In this document: positions 9,947 to 20,290 of the stretch, in pieces
Numbering within the stretch: position 1 is the stretch's first letter
Layout of the letters: each line of letters starts with the position of its first letter
Assembly (NCBI GenBank): GCA_947630685.1
Contig: CANRII010000006.1
Location: 1-48,258, forward strand
Origin: an uncultured Ruminiclostridium sp.
Lineage (GTDB): Bacteria > Bacillota > Clostridia > Oscillospirales > Ruminococcaceae
DNA: 48,258 nt
Direction: 5' to 3'
Program-made: the position numbers and the translations under genes
Notes under the pieces: model-generated
Databases searched by the model: none
What the model was told of the DNA's origin: nothing
What the model saw: only the letters and a program-made list of their open reading frames with translations

Positions 9947-11302
9947 TCAGCATAGCTGCTCGCGCACGACGGCGACTATCCTGCCGACCCATTCTTCCAC
10001 CTGCGGCATTTCCGCCGCTTCTATCATAACTCTTACCAGCGGTTCCGTTCCGCTCTCGCGGACGAGTATCCTGCCGTTATTGCCGAGCGCGTCCTGCGCC
10101 TGCTGTATCACCGCGTTTATCTCGGGAGTTTTATCCCACAGTCCGCGCTTTTCCTCGGTTATCTTTACATTTTCCAGCTTTTGCGGATAATCCGGTATAT
10201 CGCCCGCAAGCTTTGACAACGGCAGCTTGCTGTCCGTCATCATTTGAAGCACCTGTACCGCCGTCAGCTGACCGTCGCCGGTGGTGGCATGGTCAAGGAA
10301 AATTATATGTCCCGACTGCTCGCCGCCTATATTATAGCCGCTCGCCAGCATTTCCTCAAGCACGTAACGGTCGCCGACCTTTGTACATACGGTGTCTATG
10401 CCGTTTGCTTTCATGAACTTATGAAAGCCCAGATTGCTCATCACGGTGACCACCGCGGTGTTGTTTTTGAGCGTCTGCTTTTCCTTCATATAGCGGGACA
10501 TTATCGCTATCAGCTTATCTCCGTCGATGATATTTCCCTTTTCGTCCACCGCAAGACATCTGTCCGCGTCCCCGTCAAAGGCAAAGCCTACGTCGCAGCC
10601 GCGCTTTACCACCAGCTCGCGAAGCTGCTCGATATGGGTAGAGCCGCAGTTGTCGTTTATATTAAGCCCTGTCGGCTCGTTGTTGATATAAATAAATTCC
10701 GCGCCGAATTTGTAAAACAGCGCCTCAGCCGTGGCGCTCGCGCTGCCGTTAGCGCAGTCTATCGCCACCAGCAGGCCGTGGAACATACCCTTTACCGTGG
10801 ACTGGATATGCTCGTTGTACTCGCTTACCGCGCCGTAAAGCGTCCTGACTCGCCCTACGTCCTTGCCGTCGTGCAGCGTTATTTGCTCCGGCGTGTCCAG
10901 TATCAGCGCCTCTATCTCGTTTTCCACAGCGTCCGGCAGCTTAAAGCCGGTAGAGGAAAACAGCTTTATGCCGTTGTATTCCACCGTGTTATGCGAGGCG
11001 GATATCATCACTCCCGCGTCCGCTTCGTAATATTTCACAAGATACGCGACCGCCGGAGTGGGAACGACTCCCAGCAGCTCCACGTCGGCGCCTACCGAGG
11101 TTATCCCCGCTACCAGCGCGGCTTCAAGTATGTCCGAGGATATCCTTGTGTCCTTTCCGATAAGTATGCGCGCTTTCTCTTTTTTAGTGCCGTGCTTTGT
11201 CAGCACTATCGCCGCGGCTCTGCCTATGTTCATCGCCATTTCACAGGTAAGCTCCGTGACTGCGACTCCTCTTGCTCCGTCGGTACCGAATAATCTGCCC
11301 AT
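9947..11302 (-). CDS. glmM: Phosphoglucosamine mutase
   Basis: MGRLFGTDGARGVA N-terminus, ISASHNTVEYNG phosphoserine loop, DGDADRC, VRESGTEPLVRVM. Confidence 0.97.
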   Translation of the reverse strand: MGRLFGTDGARGVAVTELTCEMAMNIGRAAAIVLTKHGTKKEKARILIGKDTRISSDILEAALVAGITSVGADVELLGVVPTPAVAYLVKYYEADAGVMISASHNTVEYNGIKLFSSTGFKLPDAVENEIEALILDTPEQITLHDGKDVGRVRTLYGAVSEYNEHIQSTVKGMFHGLLVAIDCANGSASATAEALFYKFGAEFIYINNEPTGLNINDNCGSTHIEQLRELVVKRGCDVGFAFDGDADRCLAVDEKGNIIDGDKLIAIMSRYMKEKQTLKNNTAVVTVMSNLGFHKFMKANGIDTVCTKVGDRYVLEEMLASGYNIGGEQSGHIIFLDHATTGDGQLTAVQVLQMMTDSKLPLSKLAGDIPDYPQKLENVKITEEKRGLWDKTPEINAVIQQAQDALGNNGRILVRESGTEPLVRVMIEAAEMPQVEEWVGRIVAVVREQLC

Positions 11303-11326
11303 AATAAACTCCTGTCGTGTATAAAT

Positions 11327-12373
11327 TCAGTCTAATCTTTGCTGTCCCTCGCGCAGCATTCCGAGATGCTTATAAGCAAGGTCGGTGGCGCAGCGCCCTC
11401 TCGGGGTGCGGGATATAAAACCGAGCTGCATAAGATACGGCTCGCATACGTCCTCAAGCGTTACCGATTCTTCACCCAGCGCAGAGGCAAGCGTTTCCAG
11501 TCCTACCGGACCGCCGCCGTAGCCCTTTATTATCATGGTGAGCAATCTTCTGTCCAGACTGTCAAGTCCCAGTTTATCTATATCCAATCGGCCAAGCGCA
11601 ATATCGGCCATTTCCTTTGTTATCCTGCCGTCGCCCATTACCTCGGCAAAATCGCGAACGCGCTTTAGTAATCGGTTAGCGATCCTCGGTGTTCCGCGCG
11701 AGCGACGCGCCAATTCTTTAGCGCCCTCTTTTTCGCAGGGTATCGCCATTATCACCGCAGAGCGCTGTATTATCTCGGTAAGCTCTTTCTCGGAATAAAG
11801 CTCCAATCTCATCACGATACCGAAACGATCTCTGAGCGGCCCGGTCAATTGCCCCGCTCGGGTAGTCGCGCCTACCAGCGTAAAATGATTAAGATCGACG
11901 CGTATCGACTGCACCGACGCGCCTTTTCCTATCATTATATCCAGCACATAATCCTCCATGGCGGGATACAGCACCTCTTCCACCTGTCGGGAAAGCCGAT
12001 GTATCTCGTCCACAAACAGAACGTCCCCGTCCTGAAGTCCGGTGAGCAAGCCCGCAAGGTCGCCCGGCTTTTCGATAGCCGGACCGGAGATTATCTTTAT
12101 ATTCGAGCCCATCTCGTTGGCGATTATACCGGCGAGCGTGGTCTTGCCGAGTCCCGGCGGGCCGTAAAGCAGCACATGGTCGAGATTTTCTCCCCTGCTC
12201 CTCGCCGCCTCGATATATACCGACATGTTGGATTTCACGTTTTCCTGTCCGATATACTCGCTCAGCCGTTTAGGTCTGAGGGAAAACTCGATATCCGCGT
12301 CCTCCTCGGTAAGCGCGGGTTCAACGATACGCTGCTCGGCGTTTGTTTCGGAAAAATCGGTTTTCTCTATCAT
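11327..12373 (-). CDS. ruvB: Holliday junction DNA helicase RuvB
   Basis: [52 protein letters not shown]. Confidence 0.98.
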   Translation of the reverse strand: MIEKTDFSETNAEQRIVEPALTEEDADIEFSLRPKRLSEYIGQENVKSNMSVYIEAARSRGENLDHVLLYGPPGLGKTTLAGIIANEMGSNIKIISGPAIEKPGDLAGLLTGLQDGDVLFVDEIHRLSRQVEEVLYPAMEDYVLDIMIGKGASVQSIRVDLNHFTLVGATTRAGQLTGPLRDRFGIVMRLELYSEKELTEIIQRSAVIMAIPCEKEGAKELARRSRGTPRIANRLLKRVRDFAEVMGDGRITKEMADIALGRLDIDKLGLDSLDRRLLTMIIKGYGGGPVGLETLASALGEESVTLEDVCEPYLMQLGFISRTPRGRCATDLAYKHLGMLREGQQRLD

Positions 12374-12422
12374 TTATGCGTTATTCCTCCAAAGATTGCA
12401 TGTTTACACGGATATCTCCCGC

Positions 12423-13013
12423 TCAGAATTTCGACAGATTTTTAAGCGCCGCCTTGATAAGCTCGGAGGACGGGGTATCCTGCGGCATGCCCGATATCGC
12501 CTTTGCCGCCTCGGAGCTGCTGTAGCCCAGCGTCTGCAATGCCGTTATTGCCTCCGCAAAATTGTTGGAAACAGCGCCGACGCCGATATCCTGCGCCGCT
12601 ATATCCTGAGCCTGTCTTTGTATCTTATCTTTCAGCTTAAGTACGATAAGGTCGGCGGTCTTTTTGCCTATACCCGGCGCGCGGGTCAGCGCCTTGCTGT
12701 CCTCCGACGCTATACACAGTGCAAACTGCTGCGGGTCCATCTGGGAAAGTATCGAAAGCGCGCCCTTTGCTCCCACTCCGGAAACGGAGGTGAGCAGCTT
12801 AAAGCATTCCAGCTCTCCCTTATCCGCAAAGCCGAACAGATCTGCAGCGTCCTCGCTTATTTTAAGCACGGTGTACAGCTTTACCTCGCTGCCGAGCTTC
12901 AGCTTGGACAGCGTGTATGAGGTGGTACGGCAGGCATATCCCACGCCGCCGCATTCCACCACGGCAAGATTTTGCTCCACATCGGTCAGCACGCCGCTAA
13001 CACTATATATCAT
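12423..13013 (-). CDS. ruvA: Holliday junction branch migration protein RuvA
   Basis: OB-fold N-terminus, VSGVGAKGALSIL, PGIGKKTADLIVLKLKDK; adjacent to ruvB. Confidence 0.95.
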   Translation of the reverse strand: MIYSVSGVLTDVEQNLAVVECGGVGYACRTTSYTLSKLKLGSEVKLYTVLKISEDAADLFGFADKGELECFKLLTSVSGVGAKGALSILSQMDPQQFALCIASEDSKALTRAPGIGKKTADLIVLKLKDKIQRQAQDIAAQDIGVGAVSNNFAEAITALQTLGYSSSEAAKAISGMPQDTPSSELIKAALKNLSKF

Positions 13014-13513
13014 ATTCTTCTTCCTCCAAAATTACTCAGCAGCGAACCGCTTACATGTGCGTGGCATATCGCCAGCGCCAGCGCGTCCGCGGTGTCGTCC
13101 GGCTTAGGCACGCTTTCCAGCGAAAGTATCCGCCTGGTCATGTCCTGGACCTGTTTTTTTACCGCTCTGCCATAGCCTACCACCGCCTGTTTTACCTGAA
13201 GCGGGGTATATTCGTTTATCACGATATCCCGCTGAGCCGTCGCCATAACGATTATACCTCTCGCCTGCGCGACGTCTATCGCGGTTTTCTGATTGGTATT
13301 GAAATACAGCCGCTCCATCGACAGCGCGTCGGGCTTGTATTTATCCAGTATATAACAATAATCCGTGTATATCTCGCACAGCCGCTTTTCAAAAGGGGTG
13401 TCTTTTTTTGTAGTTATCGCGCCGTATTCCACCACGGAAAAGCGTCCGCCGTTATAATCAAGCAGTCCGTACCCCACTATCGCATAGCCCGGATCTATCC
13501 CAATAATACGCAT
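13010..13513 (-). CDS. ruvC: Crossover junction endodeoxyribonuclease RuvC
   Basis: IGIDPGYAIVGYGLLD, MERLYFNTNQKTAIDVAQARG, DDTADALALAICH. Confidence 0.97.
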   Translation of the reverse strand: MRIIGIDPGYAIVGYGLLDYNGGRFSVVEYGAITTKKDTPFEKRLCEIYTDYCYILDKYKPDALSMERLYFNTNQKTAIDVAQARGIIVMATAQRDIVINEYTPLQVKQAVVGYGRAVKKQVQDMTRRILSLESVPKPDDTADALALAICHAHVSGSLLSNFGGRRI

Positions 13514-13624
13514 ATAAAAGCACCTGTTTCCCCGTTAAAGACCCGGCCGGAGCTCCGACCAAGCCGTAATTGTCCATATTAAGTTATTATACCACATTAA
13601 CACGCTGTTGTCAATCTCACGGGA

Positions 13625-13656
13625 TAAAAAACCGCCTCCGGAAAAACCGGCGGCGG
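13625..13656 (-). terminator. Rho-independent terminator
   Basis: Near-perfect stem CCGCCTCCGG/CCGGCGGCGG with AAAAA loop; on the minus strand followed by a T run; downstream of the 13663-14478 gene. Confidence 0.75.
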
Positions 13657-13662
13657 ATAGTA

Positions 13663-14478
13663 TTATTTTATTACCTTTCCGTGAGTTTTGGTGACGGATC
13701 TTACCGCCTCCTCCGAGCCTCCGCGATCGACGAATACCGTTTCGGATTCCTCCGGCTCTTCCGGCAGCTCGGGATTGCGCTCTCCACGTTCTTCATAATA
13801 CGGATTTACAATGTATTTCTGCACCACGGGATAGCAGATAAACACCGTAGCAAAGCACATCCACGACAATGGCAGGAATATCATCACCGTAGCGGAAAAC
13901 GGCAGGAACAATATCAGCAGCGTGATAAACACCAGATTTATAAGCAAAGCGATGACGTTGCGTTTTACTCCGAGGAACACCAAAAACAGCGCATTTTTAA
14001 GTATGGCTTTCATTTTAAGGTTCAGCGCGACTATCTCGACATAGATATAAAAGTGCATCATAAAGAATATCGTGCCTACGCCGAAGAAAAATCCCATCAT
14101 CATAAGTCTTTCTCCGGACGCCGTCGGGTCGGTGAAAAACGCGCTGCACACTATCCAAAGCGAAACTATGCAGATAACGTCCACTATCCCCACGAAAAAC
14201 GACTGCTTAAAATTTTTCTTGAAAGCGGTGAAAAATTCATCAAAGACGAAGCACGGCTGCTCCAGCATGAATTTTCGCATAACGTGCGTCATGGCGGCGA
14301 CCGCAGGACCGAACGTCACTATAGGGATACAGAAAAGCACGAATATCATGTTTATCTCGATGAGCTTCCAGAATTTTCTTGCGAATATCTCAAAAAATTT
14401 GAAAAACGGTTTTTTCTCCGGGCCGTGTTTTGCAACGCCTTTGCCCGCGCTATTATAATCGAACAGCTTAAAAGCCAA
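13663..14478 (-). CDS. Membrane protein, DUF624/YesL-like
   Basis: Multiple TM helices; FFKFFEIFARKFWKLIEINMIFVLFCIPIVTFGPAVAAMTHVMR resembles the YesL N-terminal region. Confidence 0.6.
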   Translation of the reverse strand: MAFKLFDYNSAGKGVAKHGPEKKPFFKFFEIFARKFWKLIEINMIFVLFCIPIVTFGPAVAAMTHVMRKFMLEQPCFVFDEFFTAFKKNFKQSFFVGIVDVICIVSLWIVCSAFFTDPTASGERLMMMGFFFGVGTIFFMMHFYIYVEIVALNLKMKAILKNALFLVFLGVKRNVIALLINLVFITLLILFLPFSATVMIFLPLSWMCFATVFICYPVVQKYIVNPYYEERGERNPELPEEPEESETVFVDRGGSEEAVRSVTKTHGKVIK

Positions 14479-14625
14479 GCTAACAACTCCTTACAAATCA
14501 TACTGCCGTTCCCGGCGGCAAATCCAATAAATAATATATTACCGTTTTTTTAACGGCATATTAATTTTACCACATTGTCGCCTACTTTGCAAGCGGACAG
14601 GCAAATTTTTTCGATTTTGCCGCAA

Positions 14626-17121
14626 TTATGCTTCCTTTACCCCCTGCTCCGACAGTCCCATAGCCTCAAAATACGATACGGCGGTAAGAGCGGAGGAGAA
14701 CTTTTCAAGCGTCATGCCGTCGGGAAGCTCGCTTTTGTCCGCGTAGACCGTCACCGTGCCGGCATGGATATCGAACCAGTTATCGGAAAATACGCAGTCG
14801 AATCCGTCGGTATCCAGCCGCACGCCCTTTGCGTAAGCTAATGCGCTGACCGATACCGCAAAGCGTTCTCCCTTGTCGACAGCGCTTACGCTTAGCTTCG
14901 GGTCAAGAAAGCCAAACGCCTTGGGCTGAACCGCATGGTATATGCCGGAGCTTATGACGTTTTTATTTTCGGTAACGGAAAACTCGATATACGCGCGATT
15001 TTTGTTCTCTTCGGTAAGGCGTGTGGTCTGCTCGCTAAGCGCTATAATATCATTTGCCGAAAGCGGTTTTATTGATGTCAGCACAGAGCCGGACGCGATT
15101 ATCTCGCCGGTATTGAGGCGTGTGTTCCATACAATTTCGCCGACAAACGGCTGCCGCCTTTCGGAAGAAACATTCAGCACGATGTCGTTGCCTGCTTTTT
15201 CCGCGGAGATAAGCACCGGAGAAAAGAATTTTGCCGCGTAGTAATGCAGCGCTTTCAGTCTGCCGTAATAATCTACGGACGACCAGGATATCACCGGGTT
15301 GGAGTCGTTGACCTGCCAATAAAGGCAGCCCATACATACGCCCCGCGAGCGGCGCATGTGTTCGGCGTTTATCCTCACCGCGTCCGCCTGCACTATCTGC
15401 GACGCGTACACCAGCGAGGGAAAGCTGTAGGGATAATGCACCATCTGAGCGAGGTAGTACATTATCTTTTCGGTGCCGCCCTCGCATTTCTGGTGCGTCT
15501 CCATGACCGGACAGCAAAGATTGAGGTCCTGCTTTTTTGCAAAGGCGTTTATTGTTTTCATATCCGGCAGCGACTCAAACCCGAACTCCGAACAAAAGCG
15601 GTAATGATAGTTATAATAATCGGTGAACGGCTTTAATCCGTGCCACACCGACCAGTAATGACAGTCGCCGCGCGTTTCGTCGCCGGTATTATCGAATCCA
15701 CCTCCGGAGGACGGCGAGGACGGCCAGTAAAAGGTAACGGGGTCGTACTTTTCCAGCTCCTCGGGAAGTACCTGCTCAAACAGCACAAGATAGTCCTCGC
15801 GGTACTTCTGCTGGTCTTTGGGCAGACCCCAGCCCGGCCACATCGATTCTATTTCATTATTGCCGCACCACATGGCAAGGCTCGGATGATTGCGCAGCCG
15901 CTTTATATTATCTCTCGCCTCGGCTCTGACGGTATTTATAAACTCAGCGTCCGCCTTATATACCGAGCAGGCGAACATAAAGTCCTGCCACACCAGCAGT
16001 CCCAGTCTGTCGCATTCATCATAAAACCAATCTTCCGGGTAATAGCCGCCGCCCCACACTCTTATCATGTTGTAATTTGCCTTGCAGCAATTTTCAAGCA
16101 GGCGGGCAGTCCTTTCCTTATTGCAGCGGGAAATTATCTGATCCTCCGGGATATAATTCGCGCCCATGGCGAACAGCTTTACACCGTTTACCATAAAGGC
16201 AAATTCCTCGCCGACGCCGTTTTCGCAGTCGTCGCGGCTGACCGTCACGGTGCGCAGACCTATCTTTGTCTTATATTCGTCAGCGGTTTCGCCGTCGTGA
16301 TAAAGCGTAACGGTAAGCTCATACAGCGGCTGTTCTCCGTAGCCGCGGGGATACCACAGCTTAGCTTCGTCTACTGTCAAAGAAAGAGCGCAGCTTTCGC
16401 CGTTCACGTCGGATTTAGCGGTGAACGTCCTGCCGTCGGGAGAAATAAGACTGGCGGTCAATTGAAGCCCGTTTGCGACGTAAGCAAGCTCGGCTTGTAC
16501 TTCCAGCGTTACGATACCGTCCGCCGCGTGTTCATGCTCCTGAGAGATATATACCCCGTCGATAAGCCCGCCGTTTACGCCGATAAGCTCAACGCCGCGC
16601 CAAATTCCCGCGTCCGGCAGCATCGGACCCCAATCCCAGCCGAACATATAATGCGCCTTTCTGATATGCGGATAGCCCGGCATGGTGGAGGCTACTCCCC
16701 ACAGCGGCTCGGATAACTGCTTTTCCTTTATGTATTTTATCGGAGAAAAAATATTTACCGTCAGCAAATTTCCCTCGGGCTTGATGATATCGCCGATATC
16801 GAAAACATACTCGCGGTGCATATTGTCGGTCTTTCCTAGCTCAACGCCGTTAAGCGTCACCTGTGACAAGGTATCTATCCCGTAGAATTTTAACAGCTTA
16901 TGCTCGCAGTCCATTATCTCCTTTGCGTCAAAGCTGCGGGAAAATAAGCAGTCGGTGTCGCTGATATAAGTGCTTTTATATTCGTTGTCGCGGTAGTACG
17001 GGTCGTCGATAAGCCCATTACTTATCAGCGTTCCGTAAAGCGAGCCGGGTATCTGCGCGGCGGTATCGTATTTCCCGTCGGAAGTTATTAACCGCCATTC
17101 GCCGTTTAATGAAATTTTCAT
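14626..17121 (-). CDS. Glycoside hydrolase family 2, beta-mannosidase-like
   Basis: LNGEWRL start, GWDWGP, RVWGGGYYPEDWFYDECDRLGLLVWQDFMFACSVY, WCGNNEIESMWPGWG, CSEFGFESLP catalytic region. Confidence 0.93.
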   Translation of the reverse strand: MKISLNGEWRLITSDGKYDTAAQIPGSLYGTLISNGLIDDPYYRDNEYKSTYISDTDCLFSRSFDAKEIMDCEHKLLKFYGIDTLSQVTLNGVELGKTDNMHREYVFDIGDIIKPEGNLLTVNIFSPIKYIKEKQLSEPLWGVASTMPGYPHIRKAHYMFGWDWGPMLPDAGIWRGVELIGVNGGLIDGVYISQEHEHAADGIVTLEVQAELAYVANGLQLTASLISPDGRTFTAKSDVNGESCALSLTVDEAKLWYPRGYGEQPLYELTVTLYHDGETADEYKTKIGLRTVTVSRDDCENGVGEEFAFMVNGVKLFAMGANYIPEDQIISRCNKERTARLLENCCKANYNMIRVWGGGYYPEDWFYDECDRLGLLVWQDFMFACSVYKADAEFINTVRAEARDNIKRLRNHPSLAMWCGNNEIESMWPGWGLPKDQQKYREDYLVLFEQVLPEELEKYDPVTFYWPSSPSSGGGFDNTGDETRGDCHYWSVWHGLKPFTDYYNYHYRFCSEFGFESLPDMKTINAFAKKQDLNLCCPVMETHQKCEGGTEKIMYYLAQMVHYPYSFPSLVYASQIVQADAVRINAEHMRRSRGVCMGCLYWQVNDSNPVISWSSVDYYGRLKALHYYAAKFFSPVLISAEKAGNDIVLNVSSERRQPFVGEIVWNTRLNTGEIIASGSVLTSIKPLSANDIIALSEQTTRLTEENKNRAYIEFSVTENKNVISSGIYHAVQPKAFGFLDPKLSVSAVDKGERFAVSVSALAYAKGVRLDTDGFDCVFSDNWFDIHAGTVTVYADKSELPDGMTLEKFSSALTAVSYFEAMGLSEQGVKEA

Positions 17122-17256
17122 GTTCCCCTCCGAAAATGTACTTTATCACAATTATATATTCTTTTAAGACAAAAATCAAGGCAAATCGTAAATAAAAAAG
17201 GCCGACGCTTAAAAACATCAGCCTTTATTATTCAGCCTTTATTATAAAGATCGTGT

Positions 17257-17937
17257 TTACCTGGCGGTCGCTATAAACGGCGAAATTGCCGACGCTACTG
17301 CCGAAGCGGGCATTGTTTGCAGCCAGATCCTGCCGGGGCCGGTAACTCTGGTGTTGAAGAAGCCCTCTCCGCCAAACAGCTTATTGCCGATACCCTTAAC
17401 GGATTCTATCGAGATCTGAACGGTAGCGTCCATAGCGGCAAGATGTCCGGTATCCAGCAGCATGGACTGACCTGCCTGAAGGTCGTATGTAACTACCGCG
17501 CCGTCTATTTCAAGGAAAACCATACCCTGACCGTCAAAGCGCTGCATGATAAAGCCCTCGCCGCCGAAGAAGCCCGCGCCCATCTTGCGCTGAAAGTGTA
17601 TGCTCATCTGAACGGTAGCCTCCGACGCCATGAAAGCGGATTTCTGTGCAACGATGGATTTTCCGTTGCCTATCTCCATAGCGAGTATCTCGCCCGGGAA
17701 GCTGGAAGCGAACGCTATCTGTCCGGGGCCTCCCTGCGCCGTGTAAACGTTCTGGAACATCGACTCGCCGGAAAACATCCTTGACATCGCTTTTCCCACG
17801 CTGCCGCCGGCATTGGTGGACATAACCATATTCGGCGTCATCCAGCTCATACCGCCTTTGTCGGTTATCATCGATTCTCCGTCCGCTACGTTGCAAATTA
17901 CCACCGGAAGCGGAGTACCCTTAATTTCGTACTGCAT
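17257..17937 (-). CDS. AIM24 / TIGR00266 family protein
   Basis: MQYEIKGTPLPVVICNVADGESMITDKGGMSWMTPNM and GGEGFFNTRVTGPGRIWLQTMP. Confidence 0.9.
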   Translation of the reverse strand: MQYEIKGTPLPVVICNVADGESMITDKGGMSWMTPNMVMSTNAGGSVGKAMSRMFSGESMFQNVYTAQGGPGQIAFASSFPGEILAMEIGNGKSIVAQKSAFMASEATVQMSIHFQRKMGAGFFGGEGFIMQRFDGQGMVFLEIDGAVVTYDLQAGQSMLLDTGHLAAMDATVQISIESVKGIGNKLFGGEGFFNTRVTGPGRIWLQTMPASAVASAISPFIATAR

Positions 17938-18072
17938 AATTCCTCCTAAAATAAAAACAAATTTTTACCGTCAAGCGCGGTGAATTTCACATTAATATTT
18001 TAACTTATCTTACAGCTTTTGTCAAGTTTTTTATGCACATTTCATAAAAAAATTTCATTTTCAAATTTACTC

Positions 18073-18101
18073 TTGCAAATTATAACGAAACATGGTAATA
18101 T
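18073..18101 (+). promoter_or_regulatory. Predicted sigma70-type promoter of the DegV gene
   Basis: TTGCAA - 17 nt - TAATAT, upstream of ATG at 18141. Confidence 0.55.
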
Positions 18102-18140
18102 TAACTTAGTTAAGTAAACATTTTCGGGAAAGGGATTTAT

Positions 18141-18983
18141 ATGAAGATAAAGATAACTGCCGACAGCACCTGCGATCTGTCGCCGGAGCTTACCGCAAAA
18201 TACGGTATAGATATACTCCCGCTGTATATCGTAAAAGAGGGAAAATCTTATAAGGACATGAGCGAAATTGTGCCGCAGGACATTTTCGACCATGTGAGCG
18301 CGGGCGGAGAGATAACCTCCACCGCCGCGATAAACACTGAGGATTATATCAATTATTTCAAGCCGCTCAGCGAGGAATACGACGCCGTTATCCATATAAA
18401 TATCAGCGCGGATTTTTCAAGCTGCTATCAAAACGCCTGCATAGCCGCTAACGAATTTGAAAACGTCTACGTTATCGACAGCCGCAACCTTTCCACCGGC
18501 AGCGGGTTGCTTGTGCTGGAAGCGGCGGAGATGGCGCAAAACGGAGAGAGCGCGGAAAAGATAGTGCACGTGCTGACAAATCTCGCGCTTAAAGTAGAGG
18601 CAAGCTTTGTGATAGACAAGCTGGATTATCTCAGAAAGGGCGGCCGCTGCTCGGCGCTTGCGGCGTTGGGGGCAAATCTGCTTTCGCTGCGACCCTGTAT
18701 AGAGGTAGTCGACGGCAAAATGAAAGTCGGCAAAAAATACCGCGGACATTTTGAAAAATGTATCCAGCAATATGTTAAAGAACGCCTGGACGGAAGATTC
18801 GACATATCAACAAAGCGAATATTCATCACTCATACTCCCTGCCCCGACGGACTTGCCGACGCGGTTAGAGCCGAAATAGCAAAGTATATGAAGTTTGACG
18901 AGGTGCTGGAGACCTTCGCGGGCTGCACGGTGTCAAGTCATTGCGGACCGAATACGCTCGGGATATTGTTTATAAGAAAGTAA
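18141..18983 (+). CDS. DegV family protein (FakB-type fatty-acid-binding fold)
   Basis: ITADSTCDLSPEL, DIFDHVSAGGEITSTAAIN, LDYLRKGGRCS, CGPNTLGILF. Confidence 0.93.
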   Translation: MKIKITADSTCDLSPELTAKYGIDILPLYIVKEGKSYKDMSEIVPQDIFDHVSAGGEITSTAAINTEDYINYFKPLSEEYDAVIHINISADFSSCYQNACIAANEFENVYVIDSRNLSTGSGLLVLEAAEMAQNGESAEKIVHVLTNLALKVEASFVIDKLDYLRKGGRCSALAALGANLLSLRPCIEVVDGKMKVGKKYRGHFEKCIQQYVKERLDGRFDISTKRIFITHTPCPDGLADAVRAEIAKYMKFDEVLETFAGCTVSSHCGPNTLGILFIRK

Positions 18984-19013
18984 CACCGCTTTCAACGACG
19001 GCGAGGTATCAAG

Positions 19014-19646
19014 ATGGAAAAAGCGAAAAAACAAAAGGATCACGCGCTGACAGCGGCGATACTTTTCTCTATGTGTACGCTCTGCGTTCTTTACATGAAT
19101 TTGGAAACTCTCATGACAACGACGGTCGGATCGGATAATACGAATTTATTAAGTTCCGTTTTACTCCTTATTGCTTCGACCGTTATCACCGTGGCTTTAT
19201 TTTTCAAAAGCAAAAAATGGTGTATTGTGGGAGCGGCGCTCGAGATAGCGTATTACATTTGGGGAAGTATATATACACATTCCTTTACTAACATATTCCT
19301 GTTCGTCGCTTATGCCGTCCTGATCTTCTTCTTTGCACAAAGTTTAAGAAAGCGCGAGCCCATCATAAAAATGATATGGTTTATGCCGAGCTTATTGATG
19401 CTGCTTTACCTGCTGCTGTATACGCCAGAATTTATAGGAGAATGTATGCGTTATGCAGAATTTCAAGCGATTTACGAAGCACACGGCGTTTATTTTAACT
19501 ATTTCCGCATTATCGCACAATTCGCAAGCTGTATATTTGAGACCGCCGCGCTGTTCTTCATAGGGATTTGGCTTAAAGCAAGCGCTCCCTCTCCGGTAAC
19601 AGAGGATATAAACGCGATAAGCTCTGAAGAAAAAAGCAATATATGA
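19014..19646 (+). CDS. Hypothetical polytopic membrane protein
   Basis: About 5-6 hydrophobic segments; starts 30 nt after the DegV stop. Confidence 0.65.
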   Translation: MEKAKKQKDHALTAAILFSMCTLCVLYMNLETLMTTTVGSDNTNLLSSVLLLIASTVITVALFFKSKKWCIVGAALEIAYYIWGSIYTHSFTNIFLFVAYAVLIFFFAQSLRKREPIIKMIWFMPSLLMLLYLLLYTPEFIGECMRYAEFQAIYEAHGVYFNYFRIIAQFASCIFETAALFFIGIWLKASAPSPVTEDINAISSEEKSNI

Positions 19647-19698
19647 ATAATCTCTCCTTTCCGCAGCAAAATAGTAAAAATGGAAAGGAGCGATTTTT

Positions 19699-20241
19699 AT
19701 GCAGCTTGAGGGTTCACGCACATTGGAAAATCTCAGAGCCGCCTTTCAAAGCGAGGCGGAGGCGGTGAGCAAATACAGCGTCTACGCGGAAAAGGCTCAG
19801 CAGGAGGGCTATAACGAAATATCGGAGGTGTTTTCAAACACCGCAAGAAACGAGCACGCACACGCACAGCTTTTCCTCAGTTTGGTAAACGGCGGTATCC
19901 CCGCTACGGAAAAGGCTTTGGAAAACGCCGCGGGCGGAGAGAATTACCGCTGGTCGCAGCAGTACGCGGGTTTCGCCCAAACCGCGAGAGAAGAGGGGTT
20001 TGACAACATCGCCGCGCTGTTCGACATGGTGGCAGGCGTTGAGAAAGAGCACGAAAAGCGCTACAATATGCTGCGCGAGCGGCTGCTGTCCGGCAAGATG
20101 TTTACCGAGGAGGGCGAATGCGTCTGGCTTTGCCGCAACTGCGGTTATCTCCATGTGGGAACTCAGCCGCCTAAACAATGCCCCGTCTGCCGTATGCCGC
20201 AAGCGTATTTTCAAAGAAAATCCGACAGTATTACCACATAA
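19699..20241 (+). CDS. Rubrerythrin family protein
   Basis: Four-helix ferritin-like ExxH pattern and C-terminal rubredoxin-type CRNCGYLH...CPVCRMPQAYF. Confidence 0.93.
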   Translation: MQLEGSRTLENLRAAFQSEAEAVSKYSVYAEKAQQEGYNEISEVFSNTARNEHAHAQLFLSLVNGGIPATEKALENAAGGENYRWSQQYAGFAQTAREEGFDNIAALFDMVAGVEKEHEKRYNMLRERLLSGKMFTEEGECVWLCRNCGYLHVGTQPPKQCPVCRMPQAYFQRKSDSITT

Positions 20242-20245
20242 AACA

Positions 20246-20277
20246 AACGACCGCGTTTACAGCAACGCGGTCGTTTT
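20246..20277 (+). terminator. Rho-independent terminator after rubrerythrin (potentially bidirectional)
   Basis: AACGACCGCG/CGCGGTCGTT perfect 10-bp stem followed by T's. Confidence 0.8.
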
Positions 20278-20290
20278 AGTATATTCTTAA

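Noticed and set aside
18042-18395. 117-aa minus ORF over the DegV start
   Set aside because: Antisense to degV and its promoter; no motifs.
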